A program made the translations under genes and the position numbers. Source: Chromobacterium piscinae (GTDB lineage: Bacteria; Pseudomonadota; Gammaproteobacteria; Burkholderiales; Chromobacteriaceae). Taken from it: a stretch of 64,000 bases of DNA. The notes beneath the pieces are model-generated. The model was not told the origin of the DNA. It saw nothing but the letters and a program-made list of their open reading frames with translations, and ran no database searches. This document shows, piece by piece, positions 18,481 to 26,484 of this stretch (within the stretch, counting starts at the first letter, position 1; every line of letters starts with the position of its first letter). The stretch covers positions 62,001-126,000 of the forward strand of contig NZ_JAJOHV010000017.1 in the NCBI RefSeq assembly GCF_021129175.1. The letters are read 5' to 3'.

Positions 18481-19770
18481 ATGCTGCGTTTCGCCCATCA
18501 GCCGCATCCGCCATCCTATTACGCCGCCACCGCCCACGCCTGGGACCCGCAGCCTCCGCTGCGCGGCGAGGCCGCTTGCGATGTGTGCGTGGTGGGCGGC
18601 GGGCTGGCCGGGCTGTCGGCGGCGCTGAACCTGCGGGAGAAGGGCTTCTCCGTCACTTTGCTGGAGGGCTCGCACGTCGGTTTCGGCGCTTCCGGCCGCA
18701 ATGGCGGCCAGGTGATCGCGGGCTATGCCGGCGATATCGACGGCATCCGCTCCCAGGTGGGCGAAGACGCGGCCAAGGCGCTGTGGGACATGTCGGTGGA
18801 AGCGGTGGAAATCATAGACGAGCGCGTGCGCCGCCATGACATCCGGTGCGACTGGCAGCGCGGCTATATCAGCGCGGCGGTCAAACCCCGCCATATGCGG
18901 GAGCTGGAAGACTGGCAACGCGAGGCCGAGCAACGCTACGACTACGGCGGCATGCAGCTATGGGAACGCGAGACGCTGCGCGGCAAGCTGGCCAGCGAGC
19001 GCTATCAGGGCGGCCTGTTCGACCCCCGGTCCGGTCATCTTCACCCACTAAACTACACGCTGGGCCTGGCCCGCGCGGCGCTGGATGCCGGCGTGGCCAT
19101 CCACGAGCAGACGCCGGCGCTGCGCATCGAACAGGGCGACGCGCCCAAGGCGTTCACCGAGCACGGCGTCGTGCGCTGCCGCCAGCTGGTGCTGGCCTGC
19201 AATTCCTATATCGGCGCGCTGGCGCCGCAACTGGAGCGGCGCATCATGCCGGCCGGCACCTATGTGATCGCCACCGAGCCATTGGGCGAGGAGAGGGCGC
19301 GCGCGTTGATCGCCGACAATATGGCGGTGTGCGACACCAATTTCGTGCTCGACTACTACCGGCTGTCCGCCGACTACCGCTTGCTGTTCGGCGGCAAGGT
19401 CAGCTACTCCGGCCACGAGCCGCGCGATCTGGCCGGCTCCATGCGCGCCGACATGCTACGCGTGTTTCCGCAGCTGGCAGATGTCGGCATCGATTACGCC
19501 TGGGGCGGATTCTGCGATATCACCGTCAACCGCGCGCCGGATTTCGGCCGCCTGTCCGGCAATGTCTACTACCTGCAAGGCTTCTCCGGCCACGGCGTCA
19601 ACATCACCGGCCTCGCCGGCAAGGTGGTGGCCGAGGCCATCGCCGGCACCTCGTCGCGTTTGGACCTGTTCGCCAAGATCCGCCACCGCGACTTTCCCGG
19701 CGGCAAGCTGCTGCGCACCCCGGCGCTGGTGTTGGGGATGGCTTACTACCGAATGAGGGATTATCTGTAG
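18481..19770 (+). CDS. FAD-dependent amine oxidoreductase, PuuB/OrdL-like
   Basis: A 429-residue DAO-fold protein. The FAD-binding dinucleotide motif is VVGGGLAGLSAALNL (about 38-52), followed by EGSHVGFGASGRNGGQV and the late GFSGHGVNITGLAGK segment typical of gamma-glutamylputrescine oxidase PuuB and relatives. Such enzymes oxidise polyamine-derived amines. This fits the PotG-like end of the upstream ATPase, and both may be remains of a putrescine locus. GAGG at 18472-18475 gives a modest Shine-Dalgarno. A terminator follows. Confidence 0.8.
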   Translation: MLRFAHQPHPPSYYAATAHAWDPQPPLRGEAACDVCVVGGGLAGLSAALNLREKGFSVTLLEGSHVGFGASGRNGGQVIAGYAGDIDGIRSQVGEDAAKALWDMSVEAVEIIDERVRRHDIRCDWQRGYISAAVKPRHMRELEDWQREAEQRYDYGGMQLWERETLRGKLASERYQGGLFDPRSGHLHPLNYTLGLARAALDAGVAIHEQTPALRIEQGDAPKAFTEHGVVRCRQLVLACNSYIGALAPQLERRIMPAGTYVIATEPLGEERARALIADNMAVCDTNFVLDYYRLSADYRLLFGGKVSYSGHEPRDLAGSMRADMLRVFPQLADVGIDYAWGGFCDITVNRAPDFGRLSGNVYYLQGFSGHGVNITGLAGKVVAEAIAGTSSRLDLFAKIRHRDFPGGKLLRTPALVLGMAYYRMRDYL

Positions 19771-19796
19771 ATAGCGCTGGCGTAGGTGTTATGTCT

Positions 19797-19836
19797 GTAG
19801 CCCGGGCATGTGATAGCGTGCTCGGGCTATTTATTT
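19797..19836 (+). terminator. Intrinsic terminator after the PuuB-like gene
   Basis: TAGCCCGGGCA (19798-19808) pairs with TGCTCGGGCTA (19819-19829) with one G-U pair, followed by TTTATTTT. Confidence 0.8.
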
Positions 19837-19943
19837 TACTGGTCGTTTACTGGAAAATAATCGCGGGCTTATTTGCTGTAAAGTGTTGATTTTATAGATC
19901 TAAAGCTTTTCTCGACTTTGTCAGTTTGTGTGGTCCTGCTTTC

Positions 19944-19988
19944 TCGGTAAACGTTGGGCTTCATTTCATTCAGCCCAACCTACGGCCC
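19944..19988 (-). repeat. Palindromic GTTGGGC repeat, copy A
   Basis: About 45 bp. Read on the minus strand it runs GGGCCGTAGGTTGGGCTGAA then GAAGCCCAACGTTTACCG, with arms GTTGGGCT and AGCCCAAC. It is in the opposite orientation to copy B, and the two bracket the toxin-fragment/immunity pair. Confidence 0.75.
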
Positions 19989-20238
19989 TGTTCGTATAAA
20001 TTCGGCTCTACTAAATAGTGATGAGTCGCTAGTTGCACACTTGTCGCACGAGATGCACGAGATGCACGAGCTTAATTCCCTTCGAGATATATTTGAGGTC
20101 AATGGCGGCGAATTGCAGGCAAAACGTCTTAATCAACTTATTGCGCCTCGACTTCAAGGTGGCTTTGAGGGGAACCTTCACGAGCAGGCCTGGGATGTCG
20201 CAGATAAGCTGGTTTACAAAATGAGAAATGGGGGCTGA
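19954..20238 (+). pseudogene. C-terminal fragment of a polymorphic-toxin-like protein
   Basis: An open frame beginning with TTG inside repeat copy A; about 80 residues after the repeat look real (VAHLSHEMHEMHELNSLRDI, then GNLHEQAWDVADKLVYKMRN). From memory, HE-x-x-E followed by AWDxADxLV resembles the tails of Rhs/haemagglutinin-type toxins, but I cannot name the domain. There is no plausible start codon, no Shine-Dalgarno and no delivery domain. It is directly followed by a small gene one base away. Base composition is much more AT-rich than the flanks. I read it as a displaced toxin tip; an intact short gene is less likely. Confidence 0.5.
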
Positions 20239-20239
20239 A

Positions 20240-20527
20240 ATGGATCACGATTCAATATTGATTGAGCTTGAAGAGTTACTAATTCAGTATAGAGATGGAT
20301 TTTATACTGATGGCGAACTTACATCTTTGTGTTTGGAAATAATGGGGAGAAATCCATGCGGTCAAGTTTGGGAGGCAATGCCTGAGCATGTTAAGAGTGC
20401 TCTAATTGATCAGCTTAGAGACTTTTCGGATGATGATATTGTGACTTTCGGACGAGCTAGTGCACGAGATGCGAAAAAAGAAATTCTTCGAGTAAAGATT
20501 TGGTTGGAGGGTAAAGGCCTTATTTGA
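20240..20527 (+). CDS. Small acidic protein, probable immunity to the adjacent toxin fragment
   Basis: About 95 residues, acidic and largely helical by eye (ILIELEELLIQYRDGFYTDG; LIDQLRDFSDDDIVTFGRAS). It has no signal peptide or membrane segment and matches no family I can name. It starts one base after the stop of the toxin-like fragment, with a GGGGG stretch just upstream as Shine-Dalgarno. An in-frame ATG at 20228 is an alternative start. Position, size and AT-rich composition are those of a cognate immunity gene, but this is inference from context only. Confidence 0.55.
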   Translation: MDHDSILIELEELLIQYRDGFYTDGELTSLCLEIMGRNPCGQVWEAMPEHVKSALIDQLRDFSDDDIVTFGRASARDAKKEILRVKIWLEGKGLI

Positions 20528-20574
20528 CTGGAGCGATGGGTTGCCCAATAAGGAAGAGTTTGTTGTTCCAAATA

Positions 20575-20617
20575 AGGCCGTAGGTTGGGCTGAGTTTGTA
20601 AAGCCCAACGTTCACCG
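20575..20617 (+). repeat. Palindromic GTTGGGC repeat, copy B
   Basis: Runs AGGCCGTAGGTTGGGCTGAG then AAGCCCAACGTTCACCG. It is almost the reverse complement of copy A and closes the toxin/immunity island on the right. Confidence 0.75.
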
Positions 20618-20656
20618 TGATACGTGGCGATCAATATTTATGGGATCGCGGATTTT

Positions 20657-20699
20657 CTCGGTAAATGTTGGGCTTCATTTCATTCTGCCCGACTTACGA
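20657..20699 (-). repeat. Palindromic GTTGGGC repeat, copy C
   Basis: Same orientation as copy A: CTCGGTAAATGTTGGGCTTC then TTCTGCCCGACTTACGA. It differs from A at only a few positions. Confidence 0.7.
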
Positions 20700-20750
20700 T
20701 TCTGGCCCAACGTCATCGGTGCCCCGGCGCTGGCATGACCCATCACATAA

Positions 20751-20784
20751 GCGGCGCATCCCCTTAACGGCGATGCGCCGTTTT
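20751..20784 (+). terminator. Intrinsic terminator-like hairpin in the island
   Basis: CGGCGCATC (20752-20760) pairs with GATGCGCCG (20772-20780), followed by TTTT. No intact gene lies directly upstream, so it may be a leftover of a lost gene. Apart from this hairpin and the repeats, 20528-20938 shows no gene I can support. Confidence 0.65.
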
Positions 20785-20872
20785 CTTTTGGGTCAAGAAC
20801 TCCTTAACAAATTTCGTGGCAAGCCAGAAGCAAAATGTGACGATGGGGTGTCGCGTACGGAGGGCTGGTTGA

Positions 20873-20923
20873 TGTAGGTCGGGTCGTAGATTGGCCCGAA
20901 CTAGCGAAGCCCAATATTTACCG
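20873..20923 (+). repeat. Palindromic GTTGGGC-like repeat, copy D (diverged)
   Basis: Starts TGTAGGTCGGGTCGTAGATT and ends GCGAAGCCCAATATTTACCG, in the orientation of copy B and more diverged. It lies just outside the end of the protease gene. Confidence 0.6.
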
Positions 20924-20938
20924 CAGCGTAATCAAAAT

Positions 20939-21811
20939 TCAGAACAGATACCCGCCGGCATACAGCGCCGTCGCCGCGTTGTTGATGATGGGCGCGTCCG
21001 GCGGCAGCCGGTCGGGCAGGAAGTTGGCGCCCAGCGTCGCGCCCATCAGGTAGACCCGGCTGCCGTTGACGTGGAATGCCGGGCCGCCGGAATCGCCGGT
21101 GGCGGTGCTGCTGTTGTTGGATGCCTCGATGATCAGAGCATCGGTGAAGTAAAGGTCGGGACGGCTGTGGCGCAGCACCTGGGCCTGGCGGGACGCGATG
21201 GCGGCGTTGCGGACCTGGAAAGGGTGGGACAGGTTGAGCTGCCCGCCTTGGGCGTTCAGCACATCGCCGAAGCCGGTGACGAACACGCCCTTGCCGGCCG
21301 GGTCCTGGCGGTAGAAGGCCAGGTCGCTGTTGCCGTAGGCCACGCGGTGCAGCGGGCTGGCGGCGATGTAGTCGCGTAGCGGCAGCTTGGCCTTGAAGGA
21401 GATGAACATCAGGTCGTAGTCCCAGCGGCCGTAGCCGTTGCGGAATTCGATGTCGCTGTTGTCCGGCGCCAGAATCTGTTCCTTCGTCGGCAAGGGCTGC
21501 CGGATGTTGTCCGGAGCGGCGGCGGGAAAGTCGTAGCCTACTTTCAAGCCGTCCAGAAAGCCGGTGATCAGGACGGCGACCTGGTCTTCGTTCCATGCCG
21601 TCGGCGTGGCGATGCCGGCGCGCACGCACAGATTGTGCTTGGCGGTGACGATGCCTTGGATCTGGTTGGCGTCGATGACCAGCGCGCCCGAGCCGGTGAA
21701 GCGATCGTTGCTCAGCCTGACCGAGCTGAACTGGATCTGCTCCCGGACCGCTTGCGGCAGCCGGGAGAAGGCAGCCAGCGCGTCTCGTTTGGCGGTGTCG
21801 TTGAATTGCAT
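20939..21811 (-). CDS. Trypsin-like serine protease domain protein, no signal peptide
   Basis: A 290-residue protein with a likely S1-type triad: His in GIVTAKHNL, Asp in WDYDLMFI and Ser in TGDSGGPAF. It starts MQFNDTAKRDALAAF, so no export signal is visible, which is unusual for this fold. The hydrophobic core segments before His (GSGALVIDANQIQ) fit. It lies beside the AT-rich toxin island but has normal GC-rich composition itself. Substrate and role are unknown; a toxin- or effector-type role is only a guess. Confidence 0.65.
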   Translation of the reverse strand: MQFNDTAKRDALAAFSRLPQAVREQIQFSSVRLSNDRFTGSGALVIDANQIQGIVTAKHNLCVRAGIATPTAWNEDQVAVLITGFLDGLKVGYDFPAAAPDNIRQPLPTKEQILAPDNSDIEFRNGYGRWDYDLMFISFKAKLPLRDYIAASPLHRVAYGNSDLAFYRQDPAGKGVFVTGFGDVLNAQGGQLNLSHPFQVRNAAIASRQAQVLRHSRPDLYFTDALIIEASNNSSTATGDSGGPAFHVNGSRVYLMGATLGANFLPDRLPPDAPIINNAATALYAGGYLF

Positions 21812-21966
21812 GATTCCGCTCCTTCAGTCTGGGGCCGGCGGGGGGCGCGGCGCTCATTCGCAGGGACGAGGAGGGGAGCGGTTTGTGAAGGGCGGCTGGC
21901 GTGATGCCCGATGGAGTCATGCCATGTCTGGCTTGAGGGGCGGCGCAGCGCTGAAGCCGGGGAGCT

Positions 21967-22785
21967 TTAGTCGAAGACCAGCCGATTGCCGACGGCGATA
22001 TTGGTCTGTCTGGGCAGGAAATGCCGGGCATAGCCGCTGCAATGGCAGGCGAAGAGTTGGGTGCCGGCCTGGGACTGGAAATAGCGGCGGACATTCAACA
22101 GCCTCAGCGGACCTGCGCTGCGCAGGTGGAAGCCGCCTATCACCGCCCGCACGCGATTGTCGCCGCAGACTTCCATCGCGTAATCGACGGTATGGCGGAT
22201 GCCGGAGTGGGCGCAGCCGCTGAAAACGATCAGGCCTTTTTCCGTGCGGCAGACCAGAGCGGAGTCGTCTTCCACCCGGTCTGGCGCGCTGTGGCGGGTT
22301 TGCGGCCACAGCCGGCCCATGGCGCCCCGGCCTTCGCGGTAAGTGCGGCGCGGAATGCGGCCGAGAAACACGAAGTCGTCGGCGAAAGGGTAAGGCTCGC
22401 GGTGCAGCTGGAGATCGAAGCGATTCTCCATATCGGCCGGGATTGCCGGGATGCCGAGCCGCCGCAGTTGCCAAGGGCCGAGCATGGCGGCGCGCGGCAG
22501 CAGGGCGTGCGGATGCGCGATGAGCTGCGGCCGCTTGTCTGTTGGAAGAATGGGGGACAGCGCGGCGAGGCCGCCGCTGTGGTCGTAATGGCCGTGGGAC
22601 AGCACCAGATGGCTGAGCGTGGACAGATCGACGCCCATCTTTGCGGCGTTATCCAGCAGCAGGCCGCTGCGGCCGGTGTCGAACAGCACGCGATGGCCGT
22701 TGTGCTCGATCCATAGCGACAGGCCGGCCTCTGCTTGCAAGGCTGGCCGGTGGCTATGGTTTTCCACCAATACGCTGACTCTCAT
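21967..22785 (-). CDS. Metallo-beta-lactamase-fold hydrolase
   Basis: A 272-residue MBL-fold protein. The metal motif LSHGHYDHSGGL (HxHxDH form) is near residues 62-73. Later ligands are likely in GCAHSGIRHT (His) and AVIGGFHLRSA. This arrangement matches the group annotated as dihydropterin-6-methyl-aminobenzene-phosphate-synthase-like MBL proteins. The biological substrate is unknown. It lies 76 bp downstream of mutL on the same strand. Confidence 0.75.
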   Translation of the reverse strand: MRVSVLVENHSHRPALQAEAGLSLWIEHNGHRVLFDTGRSGLLLDNAAKMGVDLSTLSHLVLSHGHYDHSGGLAALSPILPTDKRPQLIAHPHALLPRAAMLGPWQLRRLGIPAIPADMENRFDLQLHREPYPFADDFVFLGRIPRRTYREGRGAMGRLWPQTRHSAPDRVEDDSALVCRTEKGLIVFSGCAHSGIRHTVDYAMEVCGDNRVRAVIGGFHLRSAGPLRLLNVRRYFQSQAGTQLFACHCSGYARHFLPRQTNIAVGNRLVFD

Positions 22786-22861
22786 CGGTATTTGGCGAGC
22801 GTGCCGCGCCGCGTCGGGATCAATGCTGGTCTGGTCATTCTATGGGTGGGCAAGGATGGCA

Positions 22862-24757
22862 TTACTGGCCGCGCATGAACAGTTTGTCCAGATCGCGCAT
22901 GGTCAGCCTGGTCCAGGTGGGGCGGCCGTGGTTGCATTGGCCGGAGCGCTCGGTGGCTTCCATGTCGCGCAGCAGCGCGTTCATTTCCGGCAGGGTCAGC
23001 TGGCGGTTGGCGCGCACCGCGCCGTGGCAGGCCATGGTGGCCAAGAGCTCGTTGCGTCGCTCGGTCAGCACCTGGGTCAGGCCGAATTCGCGCACGTCCT
23101 TCAACACCGCCCGCGCCAGGTCCACCGGATCGCCGTCCTTCAGCCACACCGGCACGCCGCGCACGGCGATCTGGGTCGGCGACAGCGGCGCCAGCTCCAC
23201 GCCCAGCCGTTTCATTTCCTCGCCGTGCTCGTGCGCGGTGGCCACTTCCATGCGGTCGGCGGCGAAGGATACCGGCAGCAGCAGCGGCTGCAGCGGAATG
23301 GCGTCGCTCTCCAGCGCGGTTTTCAGCCGCTCGTAGACGATGCGTTCGTGCGCCGCGTGCATGTCCACCAGGATTAGCCCTTCGGCGCATTGGCTGAGGA
23401 TGTAGACGCCGTGCAGCTGGGCCAGCGCGAAGCCCAGCGGCGGGATGCCGTTTTCGTCATGCGGGGGAATGGCCAGCACCGCCGGATGCGGCAGCGGCGC
23501 GGCGGGGGAGGGCATGGCCGGTTCGGAACGCGACAGCGCCCGCTCCTCCTCGCGCAGGCCGCCGAACATCTTGTCGTACACGCCCACCGCCTCGCGCGCG
23601 ACGTTCAGCGGGATGGACTGCTGCTGATATTGGAAGGGCTGCGGCGCCGGCATGCCGGATGAGGCCGGCCGGGGCGAGGCGCTGGCGAATAGCGGCGCCG
23701 ATTCGCCGCGCGGCAGCTGCGGCGCGGCCGGTTCCGCGCCTTCCACCTGCACCGTCGGCGCGGCGCCGGCACTGGTGCCGGCCAATGCCTTGTGCACGCT
23801 GTGGAACAGGAACTGGTGCACCGCCTGGCTTTCGCGGAAGCGGACTTCGATCTTGGTCGGATGCACGTTGACGTCCACGCCGGACGGCTCGAGCTGGAAG
23901 AACAGCGCGTAGGCCGGATGGCGGTCGTGGTGCAGCACGTCGCGGTAGGCCTGGCGCAGCGCGTGCTGCGCGGTCTTGTCGCGCACGAAGCGGCCGTTGA
24001 CGTAGAAGTACTGGGCGTCGCGGCTGGCCTTGGAATAAGTGGGCGAGGCGACGAATCCGGTCAGCGCCAGCGGGCCGGCCTGGCTGTCCAGCGGGATCGC
24101 CGCGGCGACGAAGTCCTTGCCCAACAGCGCGGCCACGCGGTCCTCGGCGCTTTGCGACGGCAAGCGCCAAGCCACCTTGCCGTTGTGGCGCAGCAGGAAT
24201 TCCACGTCCGGGTGCGCCAGCGCGATGCGCTCGAAAGTGGCCGCGCAGTGCGCGTACTCGGTGTTTTCGCTTTTCAGGAACTTGCGCCGCGCCGGGGTGT
24301 TGAAATACAGGTCCACCACTTCGACGCTGGTACCGTGCGGATGGGCGGCCGGCTCCACCGGGTGCAGCGTGCCGTCTATCGCGATGATCTGGTGGGCGTG
24401 GTCGGCGTCCTGCGGCCGGCTCACCAGCGTCAGCCGCGACACGGACGCCACGCTGGCCAGACCCTCGCCGCGGAAGCCCAGCGTGGAGACCGATTCCAGG
24501 TCGTCCAGCGAGGCGATCTTGCTGGTGGCGTGGCGGTCCAGCGCCAGCGGCAGATCGTCGGCGGCGATGCCGGCGCCGTTGTCCGTCACCCGGATCAGCT
24601 TGATGCCGCCCTGGGCCAGATCTACGCTGATCCGCGTCGAGCCGGCGTCCAGACTGTTTTCCAGCATTTCCTTCAGCGCGGAAGCGGGGCGTTCCACCAC
24701 CTCGCCGGCGGCGATCTGGTTGACGAGGTGGTCAGGCAGGCGTTGGATGCGTGTCAT
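22862..24757 (-). CDS. mutL: DNA mismatch repair protein MutL (endonuclease type)
   Basis: A 631-residue protein. The GHKL ATPase motifs are at the front (LVNQIAAGEVVERPASALKE, DNGAGI, ATSKI, TLGFRGEGLASV). After a variable Pro/Ala-rich linker, the C-terminal dimerisation domain holds DMHAAHERIVYE, matching the DQHA(X)2E(X)4E endonuclease motif with Met for Gln, plus ACHGAVRAN and CNHGRPT. This predicts a nicking MutL, as expected for bacteria without MutH. I use the ATG at 24757 (MTRIQRLP), the family start; the frame is open to 24787. Confidence 0.95.
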   Translation of the reverse strand: MTRIQRLPDHLVNQIAAGEVVERPASALKEMLENSLDAGSTRISVDLAQGGIKLIRVTDNGAGIAADDLPLALDRHATSKIASLDDLESVSTLGFRGEGLASVASVSRLTLVSRPQDADHAHQIIAIDGTLHPVEPAAHPHGTSVEVVDLYFNTPARRKFLKSENTEYAHCAATFERIALAHPDVEFLLRHNGKVAWRLPSQSAEDRVAALLGKDFVAAAIPLDSQAGPLALTGFVASPTYSKASRDAQYFYVNGRFVRDKTAQHALRQAYRDVLHHDRHPAYALFFQLEPSGVDVNVHPTKIEVRFRESQAVHQFLFHSVHKALAGTSAGAAPTVQVEGAEPAAPQLPRGESAPLFASASPRPASSGMPAPQPFQYQQQSIPLNVAREAVGVYDKMFGGLREEERALSRSEPAMPSPAAPLPHPAVLAIPPHDENGIPPLGFALAQLHGVYILSQCAEGLILVDMHAAHERIVYERLKTALESDAIPLQPLLLPVSFAADRMEVATAHEHGEEMKRLGVELAPLSPTQIAVRGVPVWLKDGDPVDLARAVLKDVREFGLTQVLTERRNELLATMACHGAVRANRQLTLPEMNALLRDMEATERSGQCNHGRPTWTRLTMRDLDKLFMRGQ

Positions 24758-24826
24758 GGGCGGCGTTTTTGTGTGATGGCAATGCAAAAGGCCGCGCTGC
24801 GGCGGCCTTGTCGATTCTACTACGGA

Positions 24827-25471
24827 TCAGCCGCGGGCGGCCGCGCGCTTGTGGCGCCAGATTTCGATCAGCCCTGGCAGGAACGATACGAAGATGATGC
24901 CGAAGATCAGCAGTTCCAGATTCTTGCGCACGAAGGGCAGATTGCCGAAGAAGTAGCCGGCGTAGGTGAAGCCGACTACCCAGGCGATGGCGCCCACCAC
25001 GTTGTACTTCAGGAACTGCGGGTAGTGCATCTTGCCGATGCCGGCCACGAACGGCGCGAAGGTGCGCACGATGGGCACGAAGCGGGCGAAGATGATGGTC
25101 TTGCCGCCGTGGCGTTCGTAGAAGGCGTGGGTCCTGTCCAGATACTGCGGCTTGAGGATGCGCGGGAACATGTCGAACAGCCGCATGCCGACGTTGCGGC
25201 CGATCGCGTAGTTGGTGGCGTCGCCCAGGATGGCGGCGACGATCAACAACAGCACCAGCAGGTGCGGGTTCATCTGGCCCATCGCCGCCAGCGCGCCGGC
25301 GACGAACAGCAGCGAATCGCCGGGCAGGAAGGGCGTCACCACCAGGCCGGTTTCGCAGAACACGATCAGGAACAGGATGGCGTAGATCCAGGGGCCGTAG
25401 GCGGCCACCAGCTGGGTCAGGTGGGTGTCGATGTGCAGGATGAAGTCGATCAGAAACGTGATGGCTTCCAT
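24827..25471 (-). CDS. DedA-family membrane protein
   Basis: A 214-residue multi-pass protein with the DedA signature [20 protein letters not shown] near the front and the conserved arginine/glycine segment [19 protein letters not shown]. DedA proteins take part in lipid-carrier (undecaprenyl phosphate) and phospholipid flipping and in membrane homeostasis. The gene lies between secF and mutL on the same strand, 69 bp from mutL. Which DedA paralogue this is cannot be told from the sequence alone. Confidence 0.9.
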   Translation of the reverse strand: MEAITFLIDFILHIDTHLTQLVAAYGPWIYAILFLIVFCETGLVVTPFLPGDSLLFVAGALAAMGQMNPHLLVLLLIVAAILGDATNYAIGRNVGMRLFDMFPRILKPQYLDRTHAFYERHGGKTIIFARFVPIVRTFAPFVAGIGKMHYPQFLKYNVVGAIAWVVGFTYAGYFFGNLPFVRKNLELLIFGIIFVSFLPGLIEIWRHKRAAARG

Positions 25472-25545
25472 GATTTCCGTTATGAGCTAGGTGGGCAGAC
25501 GCGAAACTGGCCGGACGAGCCGGCCAGTCGTTCAGAAGGCGAAGA

Positions 25546-26481
25546 TCAGACCACCGCTTCCTCTTTTTGTTTCACCGGCTTGATCATGTGCTCGCGCTTC
25601 ACGCCCAGCCACAACGCGATCGGGCTGGCCACCAGCACCGACGAGTAGATGCCGAACACGATGCCGATGGTCAGCGCCATGGCGAAGCCGTGCAGCGCCG
25701 GGCCGCCGAATACCAGCATCGACACCACCATCATCTCGGTGGAGAAGTGGGTGATGATGGTGCGGCTCATGGTGGAGGTGATGGCGTTGTCGATCACCTC
25801 GGCCACCGCGTGGCCGCGCATGCCCGGCTTGCGGAAGTTTTCGCGGATCCGGTCGAACACCACCACCGATTCGTTCACCGAGTAGCCCAGCACCGCCAGG
25901 ATGCCGGCCAGCACGGTCAGCGAGAACTCCCAGCGGAAAAAGGCGAAGCAGCCGAGGATGATCACCACGTCGTGCATGTTGGCGATGATGGCCGCGACGG
26001 CGAAGCGCCACTCGAAGCGGATGGCCAGATAGAGCATGATGCCCACGCAGACCAGGATCACCGCGGTCAGACCGTGGGAGACCAGCTCCTCGCCGACGCT
26101 GGGGCCGACGAAGTCAACCTTGCGCAGCTGCACGGTGGGATCGGCGGCCTTCAGCTGGCCCATCACCTTGTCGGACAGCTGGGCGGTGCTGGTGCCCGGC
26201 TTGTTCGGCAGGCGGATCATCACGTCGCGGCTGCTGCCCAGGTTCTGCACCGTGGATTCGCCCAGCTTCAGCGCGTCCACTTTCTCGCGGATCTGGTCCA
26301 GGTTGGCCGATTGCTGGTACTGCAGTTCCAGCACGGTGCCGCCGGTGAACTCCACGCTGAAGTTCAGGCCGCGGGTGGCCAGAAAGAATACGGCGAGCAC
26401 GAAGGTCACCAGCGAAATCGCGGTGGTGAGCCGGCCGTAGCTCATGAACGGGATGTCCCGTTTGATGCGGAAAAGCTCCAT
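25546..26481 (-). CDS. secF: Protein translocase subunit SecF
   Basis: A 311-residue subunit of the SecDF proton-driven secretion motor. It starts with the first membrane segment, then the P1-like domain (FTGGTVLELQY; VEFVGP-like FVGPSVGEEL) and a block of five membrane segments including GYSVNESVVVFDRIRENF and the ITSTMSRTIIT segment. It follows secD by 3 bp, so the two are translated together. SecDF helps pull exported chains through SecYEG using the proton gradient. Confidence 0.96.
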   Translation of the reverse strand: MELFRIKRDIPFMSYGRLTTAISLVTFVLAVFFLATRGLNFSVEFTGGTVLELQYQQSANLDQIREKVDALKLGESTVQNLGSSRDVMIRLPNKPGTSTAQLSDKVMGQLKAADPTVQLRKVDFVGPSVGEELVSHGLTAVILVCVGIMLYLAIRFEWRFAVAAIIANMHDVVIILGCFAFFRWEFSLTVLAGILAVLGYSVNESVVVFDRIRENFRKPGMRGHAVAEVIDNAITSTMSRTIITHFSTEMMVVSMLVFGGPALHGFAMALTIGIVFGIYSSVLVASPIALWLGVKREHMIKPVKQKEEAVV

Positions 26482-26484
26482 GGT

